Source: Drosophila pseudoobscura (Eukaryota > Arthropoda > Insecta > Diptera > Drosophilidae). Taken from it: 64,000 nt of DNA. Below are positions 49,728 to 62,575 of the stretch, piece by piece. Every line of letters starts with the position of its first letter. Positions within the stretch are counted from its first letter, which is position 1. The notes beneath the pieces were generated by a model, which made no database searches, was not told the origin of the DNA, and saw only the letters and a program-made list of their open reading frames with translations. The stretch is taken from positions 4,650,001-4,714,000 of the forward strand of contig NC_046680.1 of the NCBI RefSeq assembly GCF_009870125.1. Reading direction: 5' to 3'. Made by a program: the position numbers and the translations under genes.

Positions 49728-52700
49728 ATGGCGGACTTGGAACGCATACGCCTCGTGCTGCTTGGCGGGGCCGGAGTGGGCAAGAGCTCCATTGTAAAGC
49801 GTTTCCTATTTAAAACCTACACAGACAAGTACCGCGCCACCGTCGAGGATCTCTACAACCGCGAGTACGACCTGGGTGGCGTCACGTTAAAGGTGAGTCT
49901 GTGTCCGGGTCGGGGTCCGGGTACGAGTCCGGGAACAAAGCCCTACAATGCTGTTAGTGTAAATATGAAAAAAGTCTTGCTGTACTAGGGGTTCATTGTA
50001 GTTACTTGCTGACATTTGAAGAGGACCTTTGTTTTCCGTCGCGTATTGTTCGCTTGCGCTCAAAGTTGATAAGTTAAAGTGCAAGCCTGCAATTAGAGGC
50101 GGACTTCATTGGGCCAATCAAAGTGACCATCAACTGGCAGAAATGCTGCAAGTAAGCACATTAATTAGGCGGAAATCTACTAATTGGATGTCTGGAGAAT
50201 AGCCTGTCCAAAAATCTCAGACAGCATCACAACCTCTAGGCATTAAATTCCATATGCAAAGTATAAGCCGCCTAGACACGTGCGTTCCTTGGTTTCCCTG
50301 GTCTCTTGCTAATGGAGTAGAAGGGATGCCGTCCTGGGAGGTTGGGGCTTTGAGTACGGTTCCTCAATGCCTGTTCTGTTGCTGCCCGAGGGCATAAATA
50401 AGTAGGATTACACATATGTACATATAATCGTATATTTATGAGGAAAACGCAAGTTGATCGAATGACCTCTTGTTAATTTAAATGCACTTGAGGCGAGCCT
50501 AGTGTGCGGAACAGCAGCCGTCAATAGCCCTAAAGAAATTCAATTCTCTCACCATAGACACACACATAGACACCTACTTCTTACTGCTTATTTTGCAATG
50601 CTCCGCTCGTTTCAGGATGGTCACCCTGGTATATTATATATACTTTCGTTCTGGTATATTTTGAAGTCGAAATGCTTATATTGTCCGTTTTGTGTAAAAT
50701 AAAATATTTGTAAAATAATAATAAGAAAACCAAAATTTATAGAAAACATATAAATAAAATACTAAAGTCAAGAAAATCAGTAAAAGCAGCAATCGAAAAC
50801 ACCCGTACCCGTACAGTAATGCTGTAGCGTTAAATATTATTCGCTGTTTCCTTTTATTGCGTTGTTGTTGTTTTTTTATATTGCTTACACTAAAACACAC
50901 ACAACTTTAAACACTTAAAAAATAAATACAATACAAATACACCATAAGATCCCGTAAAGTCTTTCAATCAATCGATTGCAATCAACACTTATTTGTTTCC
51001 ATAACCGCGGCTCTATTTTTATACCCAATACTCAGTTGGTACATACATATATATAAATATATATATACATATATATGAGCTATTTTTATATCTGTCTCTT
51101 GTGTTCTCCTCTCACAACAACACGAACCGTTTTATCTCGCGCCCCTCCGCCAGAACAGCACGAGGAAGATTGGTTTGCGGTTTACTCGTGTTTTCAAAAT
51201 TGTGGATGCCACAGATTTTCGTCCTTTGTGGGGGCGTAAGGACTCACAATTATGTTGATCTACCTCTGAGAGATGGACTTGGAAATATATCAATAAAAAC
51301 AGATTACATAGAGAGCGATATACAAATATATATAATAGGGTCGGAGCCTTCCACCACGCAAATCTATTATACATCTACACTCTTCAAGGTTCGGGTATTA
51401 TATCCATCGGGAAATCCATGTTTTACAAACAACACTAAAACCCAAATTCACTTCAATACTCACTCAAATACACTCCTCAAATTCTGATCAAGAACTTTTG
51501 CAGAGCTAAGGGAATTCGTTATACGGAAAACTCGTATTAGAAATATAACATAGAAAACTTCGTTGTACGGAAGTTCGTAATAGAGAAGCTCGACTGTTAT
51601 ATTGGATATATTATTTAATTTTGCAACACGTAGATAACGTTGCTTCAAGTTCAGATCTGGAATCAGGACTCTACAAGAATCGATAGCATTGGGGTTTGGC
51701 TGGATACATATTTGATGTCGAATACTCGTATATGTATGTACAATATATGCTCTGTGAATTGTGTAATTTGAGACACTTTAGTTATCTTTCCCTCCAATCA
51801 GAACCAAAAATAGCCAAATATGGCGGGAATCGAGAGATTTCCGAGCGAATAGACAGCACTGGCTCTGCCACATTCTAGGGGCCTTGTCATGGCCGGGAAC
51901 TTCCTGCTCCGATGGCACATCTCCTTCATCCTCCTCCCTTGTTAGTGTTTAAGCTGGTTATTTGCTGTTCAAACTTGTCTTACACCGCAAGCACTCTGCG
52001 TTAGTACGAGTAGTACGGGTATATCCGGGAAAAGTTGGGGCAGAAAGTTGATTAATAGGTGTACTGGATAGGGCGCTGCGCTGGGTGGAAGATGGAGGTG
52101 ACGTTGCCATCATCACCGTCATCAGCATCAGCATCATCATTATGATCATCATAATCGGCGTGGATGTGGATGTGGATGCTGGCAGAATTGATGTTGAAAG
52201 GCGACATCGACACTGTTGGTGGTGGCGTCGTCGTTGCCGTCGTCGCCAAGTCTCGTACTGGGGCTCTCTTTCCAGAAAAATGTCGTTTTAATTAATTTCA
52301 TTTTGGCGCCCAATGGCCATCTTAAGGACGCCAGGTAAGGCGTGGGCTGAATCTTTGTGTCTAGATTGAATTCCACTCGAGGGCTGTCAGTAAGGCTTAA
52401 AGTGATTTATGCAATCTCCAACGGCAAAATGCATCCAAATCAATTTTACCTAGAACATTTTGCCTCCTGCTTGGCTCCTGCTTCTACTAATGTTTCTGCT
52501 GTCGAGGCTCTCCTTAATGGCCTCTACTCGAGTTGGGAAACAAGAAGCAACTGCAACCCGCTGTGACTGATTGTCGGAGCTGCGTGTGGCCATCAACGGG
52601 AACATTACATTGCACTAAACGATTTTCTGCTCCTAAAAAGCAATTTTGTGTCGTACGAGCGAGTGTGTATGACGCAGCTATCCAGCTATGAACTCGATGC

Positions 52701-55693
52701 CTCCGACCCGAACCGAACCGAACCAAACCGAACCGAACAATGAACAATGCCTGCCACATGGACACGATGAGAATCGGTGCCGAAAATCCAAATTGTGTCA
52801 TTTCGTAAAGTGTTTTTAATAAAGTTTACTCATTCCGGCCAAACAATGCGTTACAAATTTGCGTCACAATAGCTGAAGCCAAGGCTGAATGGGGAGCAGC
52901 AGCAGGGCAGGGGACGCTGGAGGGCTGCCGCGGAGAGCAGACACTGACACTGCTAAACGTTTGGCTTTGGCTTTGGCGTTGGCCTTAGCACGCTGTTGAC
53001 ACTGCGGCTGGGAACAATGCTCGTCCTTGTCCTAGGCATGGAAGAAGGCTCGCTCTTCTCTTTACATTTAAAATGGAGAGTCCTCACAGAATTTCAAGGT
53101 TAAATGAAATGGCAGTTTTTTCTTTAATAAAATTGCGGGAAACCCAATTAAAATTGGCTCATCAAATATGAAACCGAACGGGGTGTGAGTGCGGGTGCGG
53201 GAACGGGTGCGGTCTGCAATCAAATTTGAGTCATGGAATATTTCATTACACGTAATTTTTGCTCATCAATGTTGCATGCTCCGCCTCCGTTGCAGGTGGA
53301 CATTTTGGACACGTCCGGTGACATGCAATTCCCTGCCATGCGACGCCTCTCCATTGCCACGGCGCACGCGTTCATGCTCGTCTATGCCGCCACATCAGCG
53401 CCCAGCTTCCAGTGTGTGAAGCAGTGCTTCGAGGAGATCCGAGAGCAGCGCGGTGACTTCCAGGTGAGTGTTGCATCCAAAGTTGCAGGTGGAGCTGGAG
53501 GTGGAGGTGTAGATGGACTCCTGCATTTTGGATGTAATCAGCGGTGCGGGCTGAAGAGCTGTAGTACGAGAGAAATCTCTCATACGCAGTGTGATGGCCC
53601 CAGCCCGCAAAGCAATTAAAATGCTCTCATTTGAGGCGGAGCGCCAGCGGATGAGAGATTAGGCCCGCCCGCACTGAGCTCTTGTTCTCCAACTCTGCAG
53701 TTGGTTGCTGTTATTGTTTTCCTATTCGCTTTCCGTTTTCCGCTTCGCGCTGCCATTGTTCCCGAGTGTCAATTATCGCGCACTTTTCCCGTCCTGCGGG
53801 AGCCGCGGGAGCGGTTCTTTGTTTGTGCCGGGCCTTTCAGCTTCCAGACTTTGGAGTACAATTGGAGCTGCTCCTAATACGCGTACTCGACTCTCTAATT
53901 CGACTCTGCTAATTCCCTTTTTGTCGCCTTGCAGGACATTCCTATTGTGATTGCCGGGAACAAAGCCGACCTGGCCCCCACCCACAGGGAGGTCAAACAG
54001 GAGGAGGTGACAGATTGGGTTTTCTGCGAGCTGCCGCGCTTAAGGTAAGTCCAGCCATTAATTCAACAAAATACGAGTATACGTAACCCCCCAAATAAAA
54101 TTGTACAACAGCTGCGGCAGGCGACAGCAATTAGGGACCAAAAGAGCCAGGGCCGGGGCAACCCCCAAAACCGCACAACCACCAAAACAGCTGCAATTTT
54201 CATAAGTAACGCAACAAAGTGGAATTAAAAAAGCTCCATAAATTGTACGAAACATCCCCTTTCACCCCCCAACCGCCAACCCCCAACCCCCAACCCCCAA
54301 CGCCGTCCAACCAAACCATTCAAATAGCAAGGGAAATGCCAAATGGAAAACTGAAACTGCAAACTGCAGAAGGCAAACGGCAAGCGGCGCAATTAAATTG
54401 CTACAAATGAAATTAAGCGACGGCGAGCGTGACAGCAGGCAGAGCAGTGAAAGGGAGTGTCGGCGAGCACTTCCCGGAGCCTTTTGCCACCGAAATCAGT
54501 TGCATTGTCCGAGGATGGGGTTGCGGTGCTCATTAAGTGGCATTTGTTGGCAAAAAAATTGGCCATTCCATGGCCAGCAGTAACAGAGAGAGTAACAGCA
54601 CCTGATTAAGATCCTGATCGAAAACAGCAATTCGCCGTGCAACATTTCCCAGGAAATATTCCCACCCAATAGTTCCTAATTGGCCATGCCCGGTGGCAAT
54701 TGGTGTCGCTGTCGCATAGAACATTAATTGCCTGGTCCCATTGATACCTACAAGTATGGCATGCATATGCATAAGCTTTACTTCCGTTACTTCCAACTGC
54801 ATTCAATGATAGTTATTCCGACTGCGAGAGAGGGGTCAGGAGTGGGATATTGGCAGCATACTGCCGGAATATCTCTTTAAGGCACTATGCGATCTACTGG
54901 AACTGACCTGATTAACTTTTGTGTTTTCAACATCAACACTTTTAATGCATTTCTCGCGTGACAACTGGCCCTGAAAGGGGTATTCATGTCCTCTCCCATG
55001 AAAGAGCCTCGCACTTGCCTCCACCGAAGGCAGTTTTCATGTTGTAATTGCGACCTTAATAAACCGCAAACCAGGACTCGTAAAAATCACTTACAATCAC
55101 ATACGTGCCAACCGCCCTGGAGGGGCTTGGCATAATTCCATTTAAGGTGAGGAGGAGGAGGAGGAGGAGGAGGAGGAGGAGGAGCGAAGCTGAACCAAGT
55201 CCCGGGGCAGCGGATGGAGGAGGCGTGTCGAGGCCGGCTCGTGTTGCGGGTAAAACATGCGTGCGTAAACTTATTTAAAAGCACCAGACACCACACAGAA
55301 GGCGCACTCAACCGAAGAATGGAGATGGCAGAGGATGAAGCAGGACACGAGACACAGGACACGGGACACGGGCGGCAGAGCACAGTACTCACGCCAGCAG
55401 ACTATTCGCGTTAGCATTACATACAAAATCCCTGCTGGATTAAACATTTACGTAGATTGATGGTGCGGTTTTGGGTATGTCGGGCTGGGACGGGTTGGGA
55501 AGCGCCTTAACCCCTCGGCCACAATCTCGCACCTCAACACAGCTCAACCGCAGACCCCATCCCCACATCCACTCCCACTCCCACTGCGCTGCCACAGCCC
55601 CACAGACTTGACGTGGCATGTTCTGTGAAGCATTCTCCAGCAGCAAGCGGCAATGCAATTTGTTGCTCTGCTGATGCTTCCTGACCATCTGGC

Positions 55694-55725
<32 letters not shown>

Positions 55726-58700
55726 GGCTCTGTCTGCGGTTAAGCGCTACGAGAGTACGCCACTCCAAGTGCATTTATCAGCCTGACTGAATATAGATAA
55801 ATATACATATGTAGGTATGCAACTATAGAAACTGTGTACATGCATACTCACGGGTAATTGGTTTGCTTTGTCAAAGGTGGAGCATTGTGTTTATACAGCA
55901 TTTAATTGCAAAGTCATGCGCATTTCTCTGGCCATGTTTATTCTAGTAATATGAAAAAACATTACTGCGGCTATGTGGCCAACACTTTTACTTTGATTTA
56001 CTGCCGTGGCAGTTTATGGCATTAACAATTCCGGTATCTATATGCTTGTGTTGCCCACTCGACCATGGCAATTAAATGAAAATCTGTGGATTAAATACAT
56101 AAATATTAATTCTTTTTTGCTGTTGAGTGAGCCATAAAGGTTTTAAATTGTGTCCCAAAGCCACTTTCCACAGGTAGTAGATACATAAATATTTAACGAA
56201 ATTAAATTCTCAGAAAAGTATTTTTGAAGCATCGAAATTTGTCGCATATTTCAAAAGTTTTCGGTGCAGATGTTACCTGTTTACTTGGCCATATTGATAG
56301 ATACACATATCAATATGTATGTGCGGGCATGGCAACCGTGCCTCTTCCTCGTCTCCGGCCTTGCCGCAGCTTGTCGGCACAGCGAATCGGTTTGGTGGCC
56401 GCAAGTTGCAGCGAAACCATGACATGCTCAATTCAGCCATTAGCCACTATTGCCACTGCCCCTGCCCCTGCCACTGTTACTGTTCCTGCCCTCGGGTCGT
56501 TGGCGTTGAGACCCCTGTCACATGCCACTTGCCCCATGTTCCACATTGTTGCGGCGCACAAAAACACTGAATGCTATGCATCGAACATACAATATTGTTG
56601 CTGTTGTTTGCTGTTTGTTTTTTCGGAATTTACATATTGCTCGCTTTATTTTCGCTTGTCCGAAGTTTCGGATGTATTCATTACGTCTACGTTTACGTAT
56701 TCGTATACGTATACGTATACGGAGCTCCCAAAAGTATCCACTAACAAACAATTTTTGGCTTTTTTTCCATTGCAGGGCCAAGGTCCTCGAGTGCTCAGCG
56801 AAAGAGGACAGCAACGTGACCGAGCTGTTCAAGTCCTTGCTTTCCCTGTCCCGCTTCCTGCCCACCAGCAGCGGCAGCAGCGGGTCCGGCGGCGGGGTGG
56901 CCGGCGAGGCGGCGCCCAGCGGATTCAAGCGCCGCTCCTCCGCCTACGTCAGTGCCTCGTCCAGTCGCAGTAAGTATGGGGCGATCGGAGCGGGACCTTA
57001 TAGAATGGTCATGGCCATGGACCATCGCCAGTGTTTGCAGCATTCCCGCTGCTTTGGCTTTGGCAGTTTCAAATATCAATTACACATTCATATTCGCCGG
57101 CTATGATTGAAAGTTTGCTGTGTCACACTATTCACAGTTCGCAGACGGCGGCCAATTCCGGCCTTCCATGGGTCCTTCAGTCGAGCTTTGAGCGGAGCGT
57201 GCCACTTCCAAGTCCAATTACAACATTATTCCGAGCTTTAAGCGCCTTCCCATAAATGCAATAATTAGCCCACGTCGCTGGCAGGTCAACGGTGTAATTA
57301 ATCTGGGGCTTATGGCCATGACTAGGACCCAGTGGCCGTCCGGCTTAATCAATTATTGAAGGACATTTATTAATTTATTCATTTTAAATCACACAGCACG
57401 GTACAGGCCGAACCAAAATCGGGTGCCAATTAATGGGCTCTCTTTAAACATTGCTACATTTGTGCCAATTTGGCTAATTGAACGCAATTAGCAGGGCTGC
57501 TACTCGCACAATTGCAGGACCCTAATTAAATGTGGAGATTCGGCAGCCAAAATGGATCAGGCTATCGCAATCGCCATCGCCATCCAGCTCCCATCCCACC
57601 CCCATACCATACAATTGACAAAGACAAACTCTTTTTCATTATTCATCGGGCGACATAAAGGAGGTCCAATCAGAAAACAGAAGCAACGAAACACCAGCCC
57701 GAGACAAGGGAAGACATCATTCTGTTTGTGGAAGGGAATCACTTTCTCGACGGCCCAGTCCCGAATTTGATCAAAATGTTCGAGGGCCAAGCACGTGTAT
57801 TAATTAAAGAGCTTGACCTTCTAATTACCCCATTATGGAATGCTTTATTATCTCATTACAAACTTGGCGCGCGGCATGTGAAACAGAAAACAGAAAGAAC
57901 AGCAGACGTCGGCCGATGGGGACGGGGAAGGGGACGGGGACGCGCCTCAAGAAGTTTTCAATTTTGGATCCGCAAAGTATAAATATCTAGTTAATTAATG
58001 TTTCCCCAAAATGTTGCCGCTGACTCCTTCCTTCCCCCTCACCACATTAGAGGCCAGCCAAATAATTAATTTAATTTCCGCTCAAGAAAAAAGTTGTTGA
58101 ATCATTACGAGCTGCCGTTCAAAGCCCCCCCCCCCCCCCCACACTTCCGGCTGTCTACATTGCTGCCAATAATTGAACTGTTTGCCTGGAGGACTTTTGA
58201 TAACATTTTTAGTTGCCCCAAAACCATGTTTCTCCCTTTAAACATATTCTAGCTTGTTCCTTTCCTTTCCATTCCATTCCATTCAGTTCAGTCATTCAAA
58301 TTAAGAGCAAAGTTGGCCGCTGGCAGACGCCTCGGAGTGAAGATTGTATTCTAGCCCATACATTCCAGCAAATTTAAATTTAAATGCGAAACAAAAAGCA
58401 GCCATGTTCATGTGCTCACTCACTCTCTATCACCCCCCTCTCTCTCTCTCTGCGTGTGTCCACAAAACATATTAAATGCTGGCCAAAAATGTTGTCAAAT
58501 ATTTGGTGCAAAGAGCCACAACTGTCGATGACAGGCAGGCAAGACACGGCGACAATTGTGGTCGGAATGGCAAAGGTCGAGTGGCAGGGGCCCTCGTACT
58601 CCTCTGGCAGTTCAACGGACAGCCCAGCCCTCAGAGCGGACCTGTATGTACCACCAAAAATGGGTCTAAGCACTTAATCACTTGAGGAGTCAAGGCGCCG

Positions 58701-60924
58701 AGACTGTCGCTAGGAGTGGGTCTTGCCACAGTCGAGTAATTGCCTTAAAAAGTACAACGCGGCATATGCAAAAACAAATCAGAGAAATTTCATTTGCGGC
58801 GCTGCCATTTTGCGGCTGGCATTGTTTATGTCTCTGTGAGTGTTTCAGTGTGCCAGGACACGTGCTTACAGCTCAGAAGTGTCGGTGTATGTGTGCTTGA
58901 GTGAGGACATCAAAATGGCCTCGCGCGTAAGCTGAAACCATGAGACAAAGCCAAGGCTGCAGGCCACATACATATACACATGCTGCGGCTAGAAAGCGGC
59001 TTCCCCAGCCCCTCCATTACACTGGGTCGTTGAGGAGGTTTCGGGTGGCACCGCAAGCAGCCTGCCTGCCAGCCCCGGGCTAAACTCAATTGTGAGAGTT
59101 TCTTAATATACTTCAAATGCGAGATACGTCCTGCGCCACGTTTATGCGTTGAATTTGTTGCCAGTTAAAGCTCAAACTTCCCGATACCCTGCCCATCGAG
59201 CAGCTAGGCCTGCAATCTCACTCGTATAAACCCATTTTATATGGCCAAATCCATTTAGTCGCACAAGAGCAAGGGGAAAATTGGAGCATTGGAGCATTGG
59301 AGCAGTGGAGCACACAAATGTTTTGTGTTTTCTTTCATTTGTAGCCACGCAGCTCCGAGGCTCGTAGCCGCCGTCTGATGAAAACCCACACGAAACAGGG
59401 GAAAATAAAACAAATTTAATTTAAATTTCTGTTACACGGCATACGCATCAATTCCCGCCGCATATGCACAATTCATATCTACAAAAACGAGCCCCAAGCC
59501 CAGACCCACATCCATCCGTTTCCACCCCAGCACATACGATACGCGTATGTGTTTGCTTTCGTGCTGGGATGGCAGTATTTTTATGATGCCGCTCCGGCAT
59601 CAAAACCTAGGTTTTGCAGCGATCTCTGCCTGACTGAAAGTCTGCTGGGGGTTGCGCAGGGTTAGAGAGCATCGCTTAGTCGGTATTTACTATCCCTTTG
59701 GCAGCAGTGGGGGCCGCTCTTCTCTCGCGCTCTGCGCTTCAGCGGCATCTATTGTCCTTTTCATTTTTTTTTTTCTTATTTTCGCGTTTTTTTTCTGACA
59801 ACAATGGGGTTGCTGGTGACAGTCGCCACAGAGAAGTACTCTGGTAGTGCAACATTCAGGCACACAGACAATCAACTGCTGACGAGTTCAATAATTCCAT
59901 TTGCACGGATCATTTAGCCAGAGATAGACTCAGACGGCTTAATAGGCTTTAAACTGCTATAACTAATTTGAGTCGACTCCAGTCCAGTTTTGTGGGTGCC
60001 TTCGTTATGGTTTCCATGATTCACACCTCGGTTCGTCGCAGTCCGTTGTAAGTCCTTTGTTTGTCTTGGGCTTTATTGGACGCTTGACTGGCTCACAAAG
60101 GGCAGCAGCTCAGCAAACAAGCAAACACCTTTTGCTTAAATTGAATACCTTCGGCTTGGTAATGGCAGGTTGATTGGGGATTAGTCGGAAGTTAATAACT
60201 TCATTGGCGTGGCTCAGTCGACTCGAATGGGTAAATGGTTGTTGCAACCAGTTCGAGCACCTTTCCGGAGCTGAGTTGTGATAAGAGGAAAATGCCAAAA
60301 GGGTCTTGCATCGGTCTTATCTCCATACTCGTTCCATCTGTGCAACCGACTGCGAAAAACTCATTTCGAGAAGCACATGAATTGCGTGGAAGTTTCTCGA
60401 GTGTGGTGCCCCTGTTTCCTACTCAAGTTAATTATGCCAGCCTTCTGCGGCAGCAGTGCATACTTGAATGGGTTCCTCAGCCATGTGGCAGCTGCAGTTG
60501 CTCCAGCAACCGTCACACGCGCCACGGGACAAGGGCCACGCGTTACCGCATTCGGGAAATTGGATTACAAACTGCAGCATTCCCTTTGTGGCGAAACGAA
60601 CAGGAAATTTTCTAATTAGCAAATATTAAATTCCGTTACAGACAAAAACCGCATGAACAGTCCGGCTTTGGGCGCGGCTGGGGGCAGCGGCGACAAGAAG
60701 CCCTCCAGCCTCGTCGATGCGGTGGATGTGGCCAGCACCAGTGCCGAAGCGAAGCTGAAGCCGCGTTCCAGGTGAGTGCCCCAGGAGCCTGCATTCTGCG
60801 TGCCCCGTGTCTCTAATCGCCCAATATCCATATTCATTACCATTTCAGGTCCCTCATCCGCCGCGCCTCCCGCAAGACCAAACAGCAAATCAACAACGCA
60901 TCCGATGACTGCAATTTGCAGTAA
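49728..60924 (+). CDS. RASD/Rhes-like small GTPase
   Basis: A Ras-superfamily GTP-binding switch protein, closest by eye to the RASD1/RASD2 (Dexras/Rhes) group. Six exons: 49728-49892, 53296-53463, 53935-54044, 56776-56969, 60642-60771, 60849-60924; all phases agree, 280 aa. P-loop GGAGVGKSS at 13-21, switch I YRATVEDLY with Thr38, G3 DTSG at 60-63 followed by FPAMRR as in RASD proteins, NKAD at 120-123, and SAK at 155-157. Gln61 of Ras is replaced (DTSGDMQ), which predicts low intrinsic GTPase activity. The C-terminal extension of about 100 residues is Ser/Gly-rich, then basic (SRSLIRRASRKTKQQ), and ends CNLQ, a farnesylation-type CaaX box. It probably acts at membranes. I think the D. melanogaster ortholog may be CG30158, but that is from memory. 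Confidence 0.92.
49893..53295 (+). other. Intron of the RASD-like gene with repeat fragments
   Basis: Non-coding. It holds a GGTCACCCTGGTATATT promoter-motif-like block near 50622-50660, the dispersed repeat at 51010-51420, and an AACCG repeat at 52708-52738. Confidence 0.7.
51010..51420. mobile_element. Second dispersed repeat fragment, reverse orientation
   Basis: Shares CGTCCTTTGTGGGGGCG and flanking blocks with the reverse complement of 29480-29515. Its edge, ATACCCAATACTCAGTTGGTA, resembles the edge at 29234. Same uncertain Helitron-like family as 29220-29870. Confidence 0.5.
55147..55184. repeat. (GAG)n trinucleotide repeat
   Basis: About twelve GAG/AGG units in an uninterrupted run inside an intron. 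Confidence 0.9.
55692..55725. repeat. (CTGT)n tetranucleotide repeat
   Basis: Eight consecutive CTGT units inside an intron. Confidence 0.9.
56970..60641 (+). other. Intron of the RASD-like gene
   Basis: Non-coding. It includes a run of 16 C at 58125-58140, a CT tract near 58438-58452 and GGAGCATT tandem units near 59282-59310. No exon is seen. Confidence 0.7.
58125..58140. repeat. Homopolymer C16
   Basis: Sixteen C in a row inside an intron, a site prone to assembly length errors. Confidence 0.9.
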
Positions 60925-62544
60925 ATATTCAAGGCGTCGGGGGCATAATTAAATTATGGATTATGTGGCCACACAATATGTATTATTAATAGTGGATTGC
61001 AGTTAATTAGTGTGCATAAACAAAGGGCGCGAATATTTTTGTTCGATGTAATGAGTTGATAACGTGTTTACGGCATTAAATTCGTGAAACCCAAACTTGC
61101 TCAAAGGCAAACAAACCAGTAACCCAGTAACCCAGTCACCCAGTCACCCAGTATCCCTGTAACCCGTATGTGTTGATAATAAATGTACAACTCGATAATT
61201 AGTGTATGCAAGCAATACGTATTTGCATATTGGCTATCTAAAGCATTATTTTGTGCCACAATGGCATACTCCAAATGAAACTCCATGCCTGAATGCGTTC
61301 AGGAAAAATATTATTTAAAGAGTGCAGATTATATTCCCATTTGTAGCATTTACCAGACCGCATCCAGCAGTCGAGTCCGATGGTCGCTGTCCATTTGTCA
61401 GATATCTATGCCAAAATGTCTCTCAGTTTTACTTAGAGAGAGAAACTGTCAGTCAGGGACCTTGCATCTATGGTTCTATGGAAAAATAACTCTTAAGCTG
61501 AGTTAATTACAAATATTCAGGGGAAATCGGTTTAGGGTCTGCATTAGGATGGGCTATTAATTCCTTGAACTGAATTGAGTGGCACACCATTTCGATTTAT
61601 TGGTTACTACTGCTTAGGGGGACCAGTTTATTTATATTTGAAATTACTTTTATACGACTAAGGAATATAGATTTTCCACAGAGAATTTTGAGAATTTCAC
61701 TCTTGCCTGAGGTGGAAATTTGTGCGCGGAATTTGAATTTAATCAGTGTCGGGAGAGGGGGAGGTCTGGCGGGGCATCGAAGAATCGTAGTACAGTTCAT
61801 AGAGTTCCTTTTGACGAGAAATTAATGGCTCAGTCGTTGTTATTCTGGGAGAAGACTAAGTTTAATGCGTTTTCCATTGGCTGGCTATCATAATACCTGC
61901 AGGTATAATAACTTAAACATAGCTCTAAGGTTACTTCTAAATGGAATATACATATTTACAAGTGTACACAAACTTAATTGCACATCTAGCTGACACTGTA
62001 GTCAATATTGAAGCGTTTCAAAAAATCTTGATGTTCCAATGGTGGTGGATGGGTAAAGAGGTTTGGATTTGAGCAGCTCCTCTCCACTTGAATCAGACAT
62101 GAAGGCCAAAAGGAAATCACAGCGAGAAAGAGTGTGGGGAAAGGAATACCATAAAGCAATTTCGTGGCATTTTCTTTTGGCTTTCAAGAACCACTGAAAA
62201 AGTAGGAAAATCTTTTACGGAAAGTACAACATACATAAATTTACTATGCAAAAAACGTAATTGTAAAATAAATTTGATGCGTTTTTGAGGAATGTTTTTC
62301 AAGGATTATACAGGGTGTACTTCTTATGCTAAATGGCCAAAAAATCAAAGTTCCCACAAAGCACACTTTGGTTAAATTTTTCGGTGCTTTGTGGGAGATT
62401 TACGATAAAGAATACTCGACAAATCTGTTGCATGCAAATTATTATCCATTTCCACACAAGTTACAGTTACAGTTACAGTTACAGTTGCAATGGTGTGAAT
62501 GCATGTGTGCTGTGGGTGCATGTGATAAGAAACTCTTTGTGTTG

Positions 62545-62575
<31 letters not shown>

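Larger units (their letters stand above)
54045..56775 (+). other. Intron of the RASD-like gene
   Basis: Non-coding, with microsatellites: (GAG)n at 55147-55184, (CTGT)n at 55692-55725, and a CGTATA run near 56695-56720 just before the exon. Confidence 0.75.
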
